A stretch of 64,000 nt of DNA, taken from contig CAVONT010000019.1 of NCBI GenBank assembly GCA_963697365.1, forward strand, positions 44,064 to 108,063, read 5' to 3'. The translations under genes were made by a program, and so were the position numbers. The first letter of the stretch is position 1, and every line of letters starts with the position of its first letter. Below are positions 26,817-36,088 of the stretch, one piece after another. The notes beneath the pieces are model-generated. The model saw nothing but the letters and a program-made list of their open reading frames with translations. It was not told the DNA's origin and made no database searches. The stretch comes from CAIXZV01 sp963697365. Its GTDB lineage: Bacteria > Chloroflexota > Limnocylindria > Limnocylindrales > CSP1-4.

Positions 26817-28244
26817 ATGGTCTTCTCGTCCGCGGTCTTCCTGTTCTTCTTCCTGCCCGCGGTGCTAGGCGCCTACTACGTCGCGCCCCGCCGCTTCCGG
26901 AACGCCGTCCTGCTGCTGTTCAGCATCGGGTTCTACGTTTGGGGGGCAGGCTGGATCACGCTGATCCTGCTGGCCTCGATCGCCGCCAACTACGTCATCG
27001 GCCTGCAGATCGAGCACGCGATGGACGGTGGGCGTGTCCGGCACGGGAAACGTGCACTCGCCGTCGGCGTCGTCGTCAATCTCGCCTTCCTGGGCTGGTT
27101 CAAGTACGTGAACTTCGGGGTTGCGACGGCCAACGAGCTCGCCGGCGCGATCGGGTTCCCTCCCATGCCTTGGGCGGAGATCCTGCTGCCCATCGGGATC
27201 AGCTTCTTCACGTTCCACGCGCTCTCGTACCTGATCGACATCTACCGGGGCACCGCCCGCCACCTGGTGGCTCCCGTCGATTTCGCGCTCTACATAACGT
27301 TCTTCCCCCAGTTGATCGCGGGACCGATCGTCAGGTTCCACGAGATCCGGGATCAGCTGGTCGCCCGGCGCGAGACGCCGGACGCATTCGCCGCCGGCAT
27401 CTACCGCTTCGCCCTGGGACTCGCGAAGAAGGTCATCATCGCGGACACCGTGGCCCCGCTCGCGGACGCGGTCTTCGCCGTGCCCACCGACCAGCTCAAC
27501 ACTGTGACGGCGCTCGTGGGGCTCGTTGCATACACGGTACAGCTCTACTTCGACTTCTCCGGCTACAGCGACATGGCCGTGGGCCTCGGGCTGATGTTCG
27601 GCATAAGGCTCCCGGAGAACTTCGCCAGGCCTTATGCGAGCCGCTCCATCACCGAGTTCTGGCGCCGCTGGCACATGTCCCTGAGCCGTTGGTTCCGCGA
27701 CTACCTCTACATCCCGCTCGGTGGCAACCGCGGCTCGACCGCCCAAACGTATCGCAACCTGATCATCGTGTTCCTGGTCACGGGCCTCTGGCACGGGGCG
27801 AGCTGGACATTCGTCGTGTGGGGCGTGTACCACGGCACGCTGCTCCTCCTCGAGCGGATTGTGGGGGTCGGGCGCGGCGGGAGCCTGACACGAGCCCCCA
27901 TCTGGCAGCCCGTGACCATCGCCCTCGTGATGTTCGGCTGGATCCTGTTCCGGTCGCCCACCCTCGAGTACGCGGCCGGGTTCATTGCTGCGCTCCTGCG
28001 CCCTGGGCTCACCCTGGTACCGTCCGTCGTGCCCGTCCTCAATCCGCTCGTGTGGATCGCACTCGTGATCGGGGCCGGATCGGCGCTGTTGCCGGCCAGC
28101 TGGGTCACGGGGATCCAGCTCGAGAATGCCGGCAGGCCGTTCAATCGCGGCCTGAGGCTCGGCTACGCCTGGGTGCTCCTGCCCGTGTCGGTGTTGCTGG
28201 TTGTGGCATCAGGCTTCTCCCCCTTCCTGTACTTCCAGTTCTAG
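26817..28244 (+). CDS. MBOAT-family O-acyltransferase (AlgI/DltB-like)
   Basis: 475 residues with many hydrophobic segments. Carries the MBOAT signature region FDFSGYSDMAVGLGLMFG, the conserved PIGISFFTFHALSYLID, RRWHMSLSRWFRDY and the catalytic His in VTGLWHGASW. Such proteins move acetyl groups across the membrane to be placed on extracellular polysaccharide. The next gene is an AlgJ/X-like acetyltransferase seven bases downstream; the pair is the usual two-part O-acetylation machine. No alginate synthesis genes are nearby, so the polymer is another surface glycan. Confidence 0.9.
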   Translation: MVFSSAVFLFFFLPAVLGAYYVAPRRFRNAVLLLFSIGFYVWGAGWITLILLASIAANYVIGLQIEHAMDGGRVRHGKRALAVGVVVNLAFLGWFKYVNFGVATANELAGAIGFPPMPWAEILLPIGISFFTFHALSYLIDIYRGTARHLVAPVDFALYITFFPQLIAGPIVRFHEIRDQLVARRETPDAFAAGIYRFALGLAKKVIIADTVAPLADAVFAVPTDQLNTVTALVGLVAYTVQLYFDFSGYSDMAVGLGLMFGIRLPENFARPYASRSITEFWRRWHMSLSRWFRDYLYIPLGGNRGSTAQTYRNLIIVFLVTGLWHGASWTFVVWGVYHGTLLLLERIVGVGRGGSLTRAPIWQPVTIALVMFGWILFRSPTLEYAAGFIAALLRPGLTLVPSVVPVLNPLVWIALVIGAGSALLPASWVTGIQLENAGRPFNRGLRLGYAWVLLPVSVLLVVASGFSPFLYFQF

Positions 28245-28250
28245 GCGGCC

Positions 28251-29450
28251 ATGACGACACCCCCTGAACCTGTTCCGCCCTCGGTCGTCGACCCCGACGA
28301 TCCCCACCTGCCCGTCGGCGCACCAACGCGCACGTGGCGCCGGGTGGACCGGGTCACGACGCTTGCCTTCATCCTGCTCCTGGTCATTCCCAGCCTCGCG
28401 ATGCTGGCAGGCGTGCGATCCAAGCCGATCGAGAACCGGCGGCTGTTCACCCCGCCCCCGGTTTCGGTCGAAGCCCTTGGCGATCCGGAGTGGTTCGCGG
28501 CGCTCGACCGTGCCGTTGGCGACAACGTGGCCGGCCGGCCGCTCGCGGTTGGCGCCCGGGCGCGTGCCATCGCCGCACTGGGTGGCTCACCGAACCCCGG
28601 CGTCGTGCGCGGCACCGGCGACTGGCTGTTCGCGGCCGAGGAGCTGCTGCCCGACTGCTCGGCCGCGACGGCCGGCGAGACGATCGCCCGCCTGGGCGAC
28701 GCGCGCGCCGCGTTCGAGGCCACCGGCCAGGAGTTCCGCTTCGTCCTCGCCCCGGACAAGCACTCGGTCTACCCGGACAAGCGCCGGCCGGGTGATGGCC
28801 TCGGGGAGAGCTGTTCCGAGACTCGCCGGCCGGAGGTCTCGGCGGGGCTGGACGGGATGTCATGGGCAGTGAACGGCTGGGAGCTGCTGGCCGCCGAGCG
28901 CGCGGCGGAACCGGACGGCGAGCCGCTCTTCTACCCCGGCGACACGCACTGGACGCCCGCCGGCGCACTGCCGACCATTCGGGCGCTCATCCAGTCGCTG
29001 GACCCGGAGCTGTGGTCTGAGGATGAGGTCGCGATCGGGCCGGACAAGCCGCGTTCGGTCGATCTCGCCCGGCTCGTTGGGATCCCGCGCAAGGAGCGGA
29101 CGCCGAGGATCACGCTGCGTCCGGGCATGACGGTCACGCGCGAGAAGCTGTCGGTGGACGTCCGACTCGAGAACGCGGCGGCGATCCTCCGTTTCACATC
29201 CTCGGGCGACCGGTCGGTGCTGCCGGGGCGCACGGTGGTCGTCTACGACAGCTTCTACGGCATGCTGATGCCCATGGTCGCTCCGTACTTCGAGGAGACG
29301 GTGTGGATCCACCACGGCGACCTGCGCGCACATCCCGAGCTCGCCGCAGAGCTCGGTCCATTCGATCGAGTCGTCCTGGAACGCGTCGAGCGAGGGCTCT
29401 ATCTGCAGGACGTGGAGGCCATGCTGGCGCCCTTGGTCCGTGTGCCCTGA
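28251..29450 (+). CDS. AlgJ/AlgX-like O-acetyltransferase, membrane-anchored
   Basis: 399 residues. A cytosolic Pro-rich start, one TM helix (TLAFILLLVIPSLAMLAG), then an extracellular SGNH-like domain. APDKHSVYPDK and YPGDTHWTPAGA match the catalytic Asp-x-His and His-Trp motifs of AlgJ/AlgX, and VVVYDSFYGMLMP fits the Ser block. It should take the acetyl group delivered by the MBOAT partner and transfer it to a polysaccharide outside the cell. Ends at a strong convergent hairpin. Confidence 0.85.
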   Translation: MTTPPEPVPPSVVDPDDPHLPVGAPTRTWRRVDRVTTLAFILLLVIPSLAMLAGVRSKPIENRRLFTPPPVSVEALGDPEWFAALDRAVGDNVAGRPLAVGARARAIAALGGSPNPGVVRGTGDWLFAAEELLPDCSAATAGETIARLGDARAAFEATGQEFRFVLAPDKHSVYPDKRRPGDGLGESCSETRRPEVSAGLDGMSWAVNGWELLAAERAAEPDGEPLFYPGDTHWTPAGALPTIRALIQSLDPELWSEDEVAIGPDKPRSVDLARLVGIPRKERTPRITLRPGMTVTREKLSVDVRLENAAAILRFTSSGDRSVLPGRTVVVYDSFYGMLMPMVAPYFEETVWIHHGDLRAHPELAAELGPFDRVVLERVERGLYLQDVEAMLAPLVRVP

Positions 29451-29451
29451 T

Positions 29452-29490
29452 CGGTAGGCGCCTGCCTGGGCAACCGGGCCAGGCCTACCG
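29452..29490. terminator. Bidirectional terminator between algJ-like and surE
   Basis: Outer stem CGGTAGGC/GCCTACCG (29452-29459, 29483-29490) and inner stem CCTGG/CCAGG (29465-29469, 29479-29483). The structure starts right after the plus-strand stop and covers the last codons of surE. Confidence 0.7.
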
Positions 29491-30526
29491 GCGCTCCTCG
29501 CGTGCCTCGTCCAGCAGGCGCTCCTGTCCGGCCTCAGCCGCCCCGAGCACCTCCGCAGCCGTCGGGGCGAGCTGGGACTCCGTCGCCGGCATCGACCAGT
29601 CCCAGCCCTTCGCCTCGCGGATCAGCCGCCGGCCGGTGAGGTCCAGGTGGATCGGTGTGACGGAGATCCGCCGGTTGACCACGGCATGGAAGTCGGTCCC
29701 GGGCACGCTGATCCCCGACGGCGGTGGCCCGCCGATCCAGTAGTAGGGCAGACCGCGTGGGTCGACCCGCTCGATGAGCTGGTCCTGGTAGACGCGCTTG
29801 CCGACGCGCGTCACCTCGAACCCCCCGCACTCCCCGACGCTGGCCGAGGGCACGTTGACGGACAGCAGCTCGCCCTTGTGGAGGCCGTGCTCCAGGATGT
29901 TGCGCGCGACCACAGCGGCCGCCAGCGACGACAGCGCGAAGTCGACGTGCTCGCTGTACTCGAGCGAGATCCCGAACGCCGGGCAGTTGTTGATCACGGC
30001 CTCCATGGCCGCCGCGACGGTGCCCGAGTACGTGATGTCGTCGCCCAGGTTCGCGCCGTAGTTGATGCCCGATGCGACGAGGTCGAAGCGTTCCTCGAAG
30101 AAGCCCAGGAATGCGAGTGAGACGCAATCGGTGGGGGAGCCGTCGACCGAGTAGCCGGTGGAGCCGTCGTCGAGCGTGCGCTCGCGCACGCGCAGGGGGC
30201 GCATCAGCGTCTTCTGGTGGCCGACGGCCGACTGGTTGAGGTCGGGTGCCACGACCGTGACGTCACCGATCGGGTCGAGCGCGAGCTTGAGCGCCAGCAG
30301 GCCGTGAGACTCGATGCCGTCGTCGTTGGTGACGAGAATCCGGGGCCGGGTGGTCCAGTCGCCCAGCGGCCGGCCGACACGCCTGATCGAGCGGTGTGCG
30401 CCGCGCTCGCCGGCGACCGGCTCGCCCTTCTCCTTGTCGAGGTCGCGGCGCTCGGATGCGGGCGCGCTCGCGAGTCATCTCGGGGCGCTGGGGCGCCGCG
30501 GCGTCGTCCCCGTGATCGCTGCTCAC
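29485..30526 (-). CDS. surE: 5'/3'-nucleotidase SurE (frameshifted near the N-terminus)
   Basis: About 346 residues. SurE removes phosphate from nucleoside 5'/3'-monophosphates. Motifs: ILVTNDDGIES (metal site), VVAPDLNQSAVGH, SGINYGANLGDDITYSGTV and the C-terminal TDFHAVVNRRISVTPI. The SurE frame is open back to 30474 but has no usual start codon; it joins the ATG at 30526 after removing one base near 30440-30475. That ATG overlaps the stop of the upstream transporter gene (ATGA). The ~60-residue basic N-terminal extension before the first metal motif is longer than usual. Confidence 0.85.
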
Positions 30527-31836
30527 GACTGCGCCGGGTCCGCCGGCGTGTCGTCGGCTGCGGCACCTGCCGGAGTGTCGTCCGCTGCCGCGGGCTCGGC
30601 CTGCGCGATCGGGTGCGCCTGGTCCGGGTGCGTCCGTCGCTCGCGCCCCGCGGCCACCTCATCGACGTCCTGGTCGACCCCGCCCACTGGCTCCTTGGGC
30701 CTCCGGATCGGCCGGCCCTCGCGCGCAGCGAGACGCTGCGTCGCCCGGTCGGCCACGCTCGCACTCTCCCGGGATCGCTCGAACCAGCTGAAGAACATCG
30801 CCGACAGCACAGCGGCGATCGGGATGCCGAAGATCGCGCCTGCGATCCCGGCAATCTTGGCCCCGACGAGCACGGAAGCCAGGACGATGATCGGATGGAT
30901 GCCCACCGAGCCCGCCATCAGCCGCGGCTGGAGCACGTTCATGGTCACGAACCATCCGATGCCCATGATGATCGCGACGGGGAGGGCGACCTCGGGCTTG
31001 AAGAGGATCGCGACGAGGACCGGCGGCAGCCACGACACGAACGGGCCGAAGAAGGGGATCGCGTGCAGCACGCCGACGGCGACGGCGGTGACGACCGCGT
31101 AGGGGAGCCCGAAGACGATGTCCGTGGAGAACGAGATGAGGCCGTACGACACGCCCATCACGAGCTGCGTCCGGAGGAACCCGGCGAAGGACCGGCTCAC
31201 CGAGGCGTCGAGCAGCCGGGCGCCGGACCCGAACGACGGCGGTACGAGACGCAGCAGGAACGCGCCGATGTCCTGGCGGTCGATCGCTATGTAGATCGAC
31301 AGGATCACGACCATCAGGATGTTCCCGAAGATTCCGATGCTCGCAACGGCGAATTGCTGGAGCGGCCCGATGAGCTCGGTGGCCCCTTCCTGGAGGATCC
31401 TGATCACGTCGGGCACCTGCCGCACGAGATCCACCTGGAAGCCGAGCGCGGTGAGCCGCTCCTGCAGCGAGGTCACGAGGGCGGTGAGCTGGCTCTCGAG
31501 GTTGGGAAGGTCGGCCAGGAGCTCGTTGATGGAGGTCGCGAGCGATGCCGACACCTGCACGAGGACGAGGAGCATGATCCCGACAATCGACAGGTAGACG
31601 ATGAGGACCGCACCCGGTTGGCCCAGCCTCGGGACCAGCTTCTGGACGCCGCCGATGAGCGGGCGCAGCGCGAACGAGAGCAGCCACGCGAGGAAGAACG
31701 TGAGGACCAGGTCCCCGAATCCGGCCCAGAAGCCGCCGAGGAAGCCGAGGACGACGAACGTCAGCGCGATGACCGCGAGGATCAGGACGGCGTCGAGCAG
31801 CTTGCGCTGACGATCGGTGAGCAGATCGTTGGGCAT
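30523..31836 (-). CDS. AI-2E/PerM-family transporter
   Basis: 437 residues, with about eight membrane segments arranged as in the AI-2E transporter (UPF0118) family: two N-terminal TMs, a soluble helical part (LESQLTALVTSLQERL), then a TM core with IPFFGPFVSWLPP and MNVLQPRLMAGSVGIHP, both typical signatures. The last ~80 residues are charged and Ala/Pro-rich and probably cytosolic. The family exports small molecules or ions; the substrate is unknown here. ATG 31836 (MPNDLL) is chosen because a -10 lies just before it; the upstream extension is poor. Confidence 0.85.
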   Translation of the reverse strand: MPNDLLTDRQRKLLDAVLILAVIALTFVVLGFLGGFWAGFGDLVLTFFLAWLLSFALRPLIGGVQKLVPRLGQPGAVLIVYLSIVGIMLLVLVQVSASLATSINELLADLPNLESQLTALVTSLQERLTALGFQVDLVRQVPDVIRILQEGATELIGPLQQFAVASIGIFGNILMVVILSIYIAIDRQDIGAFLLRLVPPSFGSGARLLDASVSRSFAGFLRTQLVMGVSYGLISFSTDIVFGLPYAVVTAVAVGVLHAIPFFGPFVSWLPPVLVAILFKPEVALPVAIIMGIGWFVTMNVLQPRLMAGSVGIHPIIVLASVLVGAKIAGIAGAIFGIPIAAVLSAMFFSWFERSRESASVADRATQRLAAREGRPIRRPKEPVGGVDQDVDEVAAGRERRTHPDQAHPIAQAEPAAADDTPAGAAADDTPADPAQS

Positions 31837-31843
31837 AGCGGGA

Positions 31844-31849
31844 AGCCTA
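31844..31849 (-). promoter_or_regulatory. Candidate -10, leaderless AI-2E transporter/surE mRNA
   Basis: TAGGCT on the minus strand, seven bases before the ATG at 31836, inside GTAGGCTTCC, the same string as at 2551 and 5813. Spacing places the transcription start on the ATG. Confidence 0.5.
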
Positions 31850-32287
31850 CGACGCCGGGATGACGCCGGCGACCGGTGCGCTTCGCGTGCGCGGACGACA
31901 GCCGGCATCGCTGCCCGTTCGCGCAGAGATGGCGACGTGGACGTTGACGGGGCCTAGCTGGGCGAGTGGATCGTCTTCGAGGCTAGCGCGAGCTCACACG
32001 CGTGCGTCCCACGTCCGAGGGGCGCCGGCGCGGCGCCGGCGAGAGCCGGCAGCGGCTGCGGGACCATGCCCACTCGATCCGCAGCGCGCTGAATCGCGGC
32101 CTCGGGCTGCTTGCGCGTCCAGCAGACGGCCGGCAACGCGGCGGCGACGGGAGATCGTCCAGCGCCAGCCCAGATCCCGGGAGCCGTACGTCCCGGCGGA
32201 CGCCGTCCACGGGAGGCAGGACCCCGCGACGGCGGCGACCCTGGACGCTACGGATCGACACCGGCGACGACGTGAAGGTCGCTCCAG
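31850..32287. other. Intergenic or degraded stretch, no supportable gene
   Basis: Only shadow-like Arg/Pro/Ser-rich frames on both strands. A GGCGCCGGC repeat occurs near 32033-32052. It may hold the eroded 5' end of the peptidoglycan-binding gene that follows. Confidence 0.4.
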
Positions 32288-33268
32288 ATGAAGCTGGGGC
32301 AGATCAAGGTGCGCGAGCGCGAGCGCGACGGGACGGGCCAAGGCGCGAGGATCGACGGGATCTTCGGTCCGCTCACGCGCGAGGACGTCATCGAGTTCCA
32401 GGCTGACACCGGTCTTGATGCTGACGGGGTCGTCGGGCCCAGGACGTGGAACGCACTCGACTCGCTCGTGACCGGCACGGCAGGACGAGGCCGCGGAGCG
32501 AGAGCTCAACGATGCAGTTCGACGAGCGGCATCGGCGCTCGAGCATGCCGGGCGGTACGACGAGGCGATCGCTGGCGTTCGAGGCGATCCGGCTGGCCGC
32601 ATCAGGACGACGCCCGAGATGGCGGTGACCGTCCGGTGCGCACATCGGTGCTCTGCAACCACCAGCGGGGCAGGTTCGGCATCGCCGTCAGCGTCCTACG
32701 AGGCAGGCATTGGGCGGCGCGCTTCAACCAGGAGGCGATCGGCGCGGGCAGTCCTGCGGGAGAACCTCGAGCAGGCGCGCCGGACCAACGCAGTTCCGGG
32801 CTCAGCCCGCCGCCGGACTCCGGAGCACGTTCCGCGGCGCGACGGCGGCACAGCCGCGGCAGGCGAAGGCGGTGGCGTCATCCGCGACGCGAACTTCCGG
32901 CCCAAGAGCGGCGACACTGGCAGCCGACGTGGACCTGTTCAAGGGCAAGCTGGCTCAACATGATCGATCGGGCTGGCCGCCGAAGCTGCCCGACGGCGAC
33001 GACCTGTTCGAGATCGCCGCCGAAGCCATCGAGAAGACGCGCGCGTTCCAGGGGGCCGTCGGGCTGCGATCAGACGGGCGAGGCGGACGCCGCGACGTGG
33101 CATGCGCTGGACAGCTTCACGCACGGCGGACGTGCCGTACTCGGTGCTGGCGCCACGCACTGGGACCGGAACGCGGAGGCCACTCGGCTACGGCAGGACC
33201 GATCCCGGCGGCATCAGCTGCCGCTGCTGCGACGCTCAACAGGGATGAGGCACTGGCGCTGGGGCTGA
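32288..33268 (+). pseudogene. Peptidoglycan-binding-domain protein, multiply frameshifted
   Basis: The first ~60 codons give a clean PG_binding_1 repeat: IDGIFGPLTREDVIEFQADT followed by LDADGVVGPRTWNALDS. From about 32480 the coherent peptide jumps frames (ERELNDAVRRAASALEHAGR, then ADVDLFKGKLAQ, LFEIAAEAIEKTRAFQGAVG). It ends with a second repeat remnant EADAATWHALDSF near 33090-33120. At least four indels are needed to join these. Two repeats with a helical middle suggest a cell-wall-binding protein. I cannot tell a true pseudogene from sequencing error; error is common in this window, but here it is the densest and no full-length frame can be reconstructed. Confidence 0.6.
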
Positions 33269-33498
33269 CCGGAGGATCGCCAAGGATGCCGAGGGCACAG
33301 ATCGGGAGCGAGCGCACGACCAGCTGGCGCACTTTGCGGAGGCCGTCGGCCCACTACGAGCGGTCTACCTCGGCCGCGTCATTCCACGCCGCCGGACAGT
33401 ATCGGGTATGTGCTGGAGCTGCTGCGCCGTGCCCGCGCGGGATTGCCGTTCGAGTGAGCGACGCCGGCACCTGGCACCGGCGAAGCTGCTCGGCCCCG

Positions 33499-34519
33499 CT
33501 ATCGGAGGCCCATCTTCTCCTTGACCTCGGCCAGCGTGGCCTCGGCCTTGGGCTTGAGGCGGTCCGCACCGTCCTCGAGGACGCCGTCGACCTCGGCCGG
33601 GTTGGCCATCAGCTCGGCGTACCGCTCGCGGGCGCCGGCGTAGCGGTCGATGATCCGCTGCGGCGAGCAGCTTCTTGGTGTCCACGCAGCCGGTGCGCGC
33701 GGTGGCCTCGCCGTCCCAGATCTCCTCGTAGTCGTCGCCGAAGAACTGGTGGAGCTGGCAGACGTTGCAGACCTGGGGCCGGCCGGGGTCGGTGCGCTTG
33801 ATGCGCTCCGTGTCGGTCACCATCGACATGACCTGCTTGCGGATCTCGTCGGGCGAGGCGAGGATCTCGATGGTGTTGCCGACGGACTTGGACATCTTCT
33901 TGACGCCGTCCGTGCCCAGGACCACCGGGGCGCTCGTGTACACGGCCTGCGGCTCCGGGAACGTCTCGCCGTAGCGGTAGTTGAAGGCGCGGACGATCTC
34001 GCGCGACAGCTCCAGGTGCGCCGCCTGGTCCTTGCCCACCGGCACCTTCGTCGCCTTGTAGATGATGATGTCGGCCGCCTGGAGGACGGGGTAGGTCAGC
34101 AGGCCGTGGTTCACGTCGTCGGGCTGGCTGGCGATCTTGTCCTTGTAGGTGGGCGTGCGCTCGAGCCAGCTCACCGGCGTGACCGTGGCCAGCAGCCACA
34201 TGAGCTCGGCGTGCTCGGGGCGGTGGCTCTGGACGAACAGCGTGCAGTGGTCCGGGCTCAGGCCGAGCGCGAGCAGGCTGGCCGCCATCTCGCGGGTGCG
34301 GCGCCGCAGCACCTCCGCGTTGTGCGTGCTGGTCAGCGCGTGGTAGTCGACGATGCAGTAGATCGCCTCGTACTCGTACTGGAGCATCACGTAGTTGCGG
34401 ATCGCGCCCAGGTCGTTGCCGAGGTGGACGACCCCGGACGGCTGGATGCCGGAGAAGATGCGCGGGCGTGGGGCCGACGCGGCGGCGGGTGAGGGGAGGG
34501 GGGCGAGCTCGACGGTCAT
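33499..34519 (-). CDS. trpS: Tryptophan--tRNA ligase
   Basis: About 339 residues. Class I synthetase charging tRNA-Trp. IFSGIQPSGVVHLGN contains the HIGH-equivalent, and KKMSKSVGN is the KMSKS loop. PVGKDQAAHLELSREI and QPDDVNHGLLTYPVLQAADI are typical TrpRS blocks. The frame breaks at about 33660 after CVDTKKLLA; in the next frame the C-terminus reads IIDRYAGARERYAELMANPA and ends EVKEKMGLR at a TAG (33499). One extra base explains it. ATG 34519 has a -10 nine bases ahead, so the mRNA is nearly leaderless. Confidence 0.92.
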
Positions 34520-34528
34520 CGTGGGCGG

Positions 34529-34534
34529 AGTGTA
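34529..34534 (-). promoter_or_regulatory. Candidate -10 for trpS
   Basis: TACACT on the minus strand, nine bases ahead of the trpS ATG; near-leaderless geometry as at several other genes here. Confidence 0.4.
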
Positions 34535-34644
34535 CCGAAGCGGGGACCGGTCCGACGGCCCGTCCCGGCTGCGCGCCGGCCGCGGCTCGCCCGGCGCGAG
34601 CGTGATCGGCCGCAGCGATCATCCCAGGCCATCGCGTGCTCGAC

Positions 34645-34776
34645 GATCGGTGGGACCGATCAGATCGACGCGTGCGGGCCCCTCGTCACCCGCGGATTGC
34701 CCCCGATCGTCGCCAGTTGTTCGGCAGGACCGATCAGGCGACCGGATGGTGGCGCTGGTGATCGGTGGGGCCGATC
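34645..34776. repeat. Two copies of a GATCGGT hairpin in the trpS-hom gap
   Basis: GATCGGT GGG ACCGATC (34645-34661) is a perfect 7-bp hairpin, and GATCGGT GGG GCCGATC (34760-34776) is the same with one G-T pair. Related halves (ACCGATCAG near 34729, GATCGG near 34604 and 34855) lie around them. The 439-base gap between divergent trpS and hom holds no gene; this is its main content. Confidence 0.6.
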
Positions 34777-34811
34777 GGCGCACCGGTAGCGCGCACGGGT
34801 AGCGGCCCGGC

Positions 34812-34837
34812 GAGCGGCGCGGCCGAGCGGCGCGGCC
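34812..34837. repeat. Tandem 13-base repeat
   Basis: GAGCGGCGCGGCC twice in perfect tandem (34812-34824, 34825-34837), in the same intergenic gap, about 120 bases ahead of hom. Confidence 0.6.
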
Positions 34838-34958
34838 GAGCGACCTGACGGTCCGATCGGCGCCCGGCCTGCACCTCCTCGCGTGCGCGCGGCATCGTTC
34901 GCTACCATCGCCCCCACACGCCTGCCACACTCCCGACCCCCACTGTGAGAGCCCACCC

Positions 34959-36083
34959 GTGAGCGTTCAGCCCCTGCGCGTCGGTGTCATCGGCGCCGGA
35001 ACCGTCGGCCGCGAGGTCGTCCGCGCGTTCCTCGACCGGTCCACCCGCCTCGCGCCCCTGGACGGCAGACCGCTCGTCCTGGCCGCGGTCGCGGAGAAGT
35101 TCACCGACCGGGCCATCGCCTTCGGCATCCCGGAGGCCATCCTCACCGATGCCCCTGCCCACATGGTGGCCGACCCGGACATCGACGTGATCGTCGAGAC
35201 GATGGGCGGCGACGAGCCGGCCCGCACGCTGATCCGCGCGGCCCTGGAGGCCGGCAAGAGCGTGGTCACCGCGAACAAGCACGTGATCGCCCATTACGGG
35301 CCCGAGCTGGAGGGGATCGCGCGCGCCACCGGCGCCACGCTCCGGTTCGAGGCGGCGGTCGGCGGCGGCATCCCGCTCCTCGGCCCGATCGCGCTGGACC
35401 TCGCCGCCAACCGCATCGGGCGTGTCCGCGGCATCCTCAACGGGACCACGAACTTCATGCTCACGGCGATGACCCGCGAGGGCCGCGAGTACGCTGAGGT
35501 CCTCGCCGACGCCCAGTCGCGCGGCTATGCCGAGGCCGACCCGACCGCCGATGTCGAGGGGCTCGACGCGCTCAACAAGCTCGTCATCCTCGCCCGCCTC
35601 GCCTTCGGCGCCTGGATCGCCGCCGAGAGCGTGGGCAACCGGCCCGGCACCACGACCGGCGCGCCCGGGCCTGCCCGGCATCACCGGGGTCACGGCCGAC
35701 GACGTCGCCGCCATGGCGAACGAGGGCCGCGTCCTGCGCCTGATCGCCACCACCGTCCTGGCCGACGATGGCGCCATCGAGGCATCCGTCGTCCCCACCG
35801 CGGTGCCCGCCGACTCGCCGTTCGGGCGGTGCGACGGCGTGCTCAACCGCGTCGAGGTCGACGGCCTGCCCGTCGGCCGGGTCGCGTTCGAGGGGCCGGG
35901 CGCCGGCGGTCCGGCTGCCGGTGCCGCCGTCCTGTCCGACCTGGTCGCGGTGGCCCGGGGCGTCGGCTCCACGTGGGCAGGTCTCGCCGCCGCCACCGAG
36001 GTGTCCGGGCCTGCCCGTCCGCCCCGTCGCCGCCGAATGCGTCGTCGGCGCCGTCCGGCGCCTGCTACCCCGTCGGCGACTGA
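34959..36083 (+). CDS. hom: Homoserine dehydrogenase (frameshifted)
   Basis: About 374 residues. Reduces aspartate semialdehyde to homoserine with NAD(P)H. N-terminal VGVIGAGTVGREVV (Rossmann), then VVTANKHVIAHYG, AAVGGGIPLL and ILNGTTNFMLTAM, with EADPTADVEGLDALNKL at the substrate site. From about 35650 the frame must shift; the continuation reads LPGITGVTADDVAAMANEGR and then NRVEVDGLPVGRVAFEGPGA. Two more extra bases near 36009 and 36072 lead to a C-terminus RRLLPVGD at the TGA at 36081. No C-terminal ACT domain remains within this length. GTG start; thrC and thrB follow directly. Confidence 0.88.
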   Translation: MSVQPLRVGVIGAGTVGREVVRAFLDRSTRLAPLDGRPLVLAAVAEKFTDRAIAFGIPEAILTDAPAHMVADPDIDVIVETMGGDEPARTLIRAALEAGKSVVTANKHVIAHYGPELEGIARATGATLRFEAAVGGGIPLLGPIALDLAANRIGRVRGILNGTTNFMLTAMTREGREYAEVLADAQSRGYAEADPTADVEGLDALNKLVILARLAFGAWIAAESVGNRPGTTTGAPGPARHHRGHGRRRRRHGERGPRPAPDRHHRPGRRWRHRGIRRPHRGARRLAVRAVRRRAQPRRGRRPARRPGRVRGAGRRRSGCRCRRPVRPGRGGPGRRLHVGRSRRRHRGVRACPSAPSPPNASSAPSGACYPVGD

Positions 36084-36088
36084 CCGTC

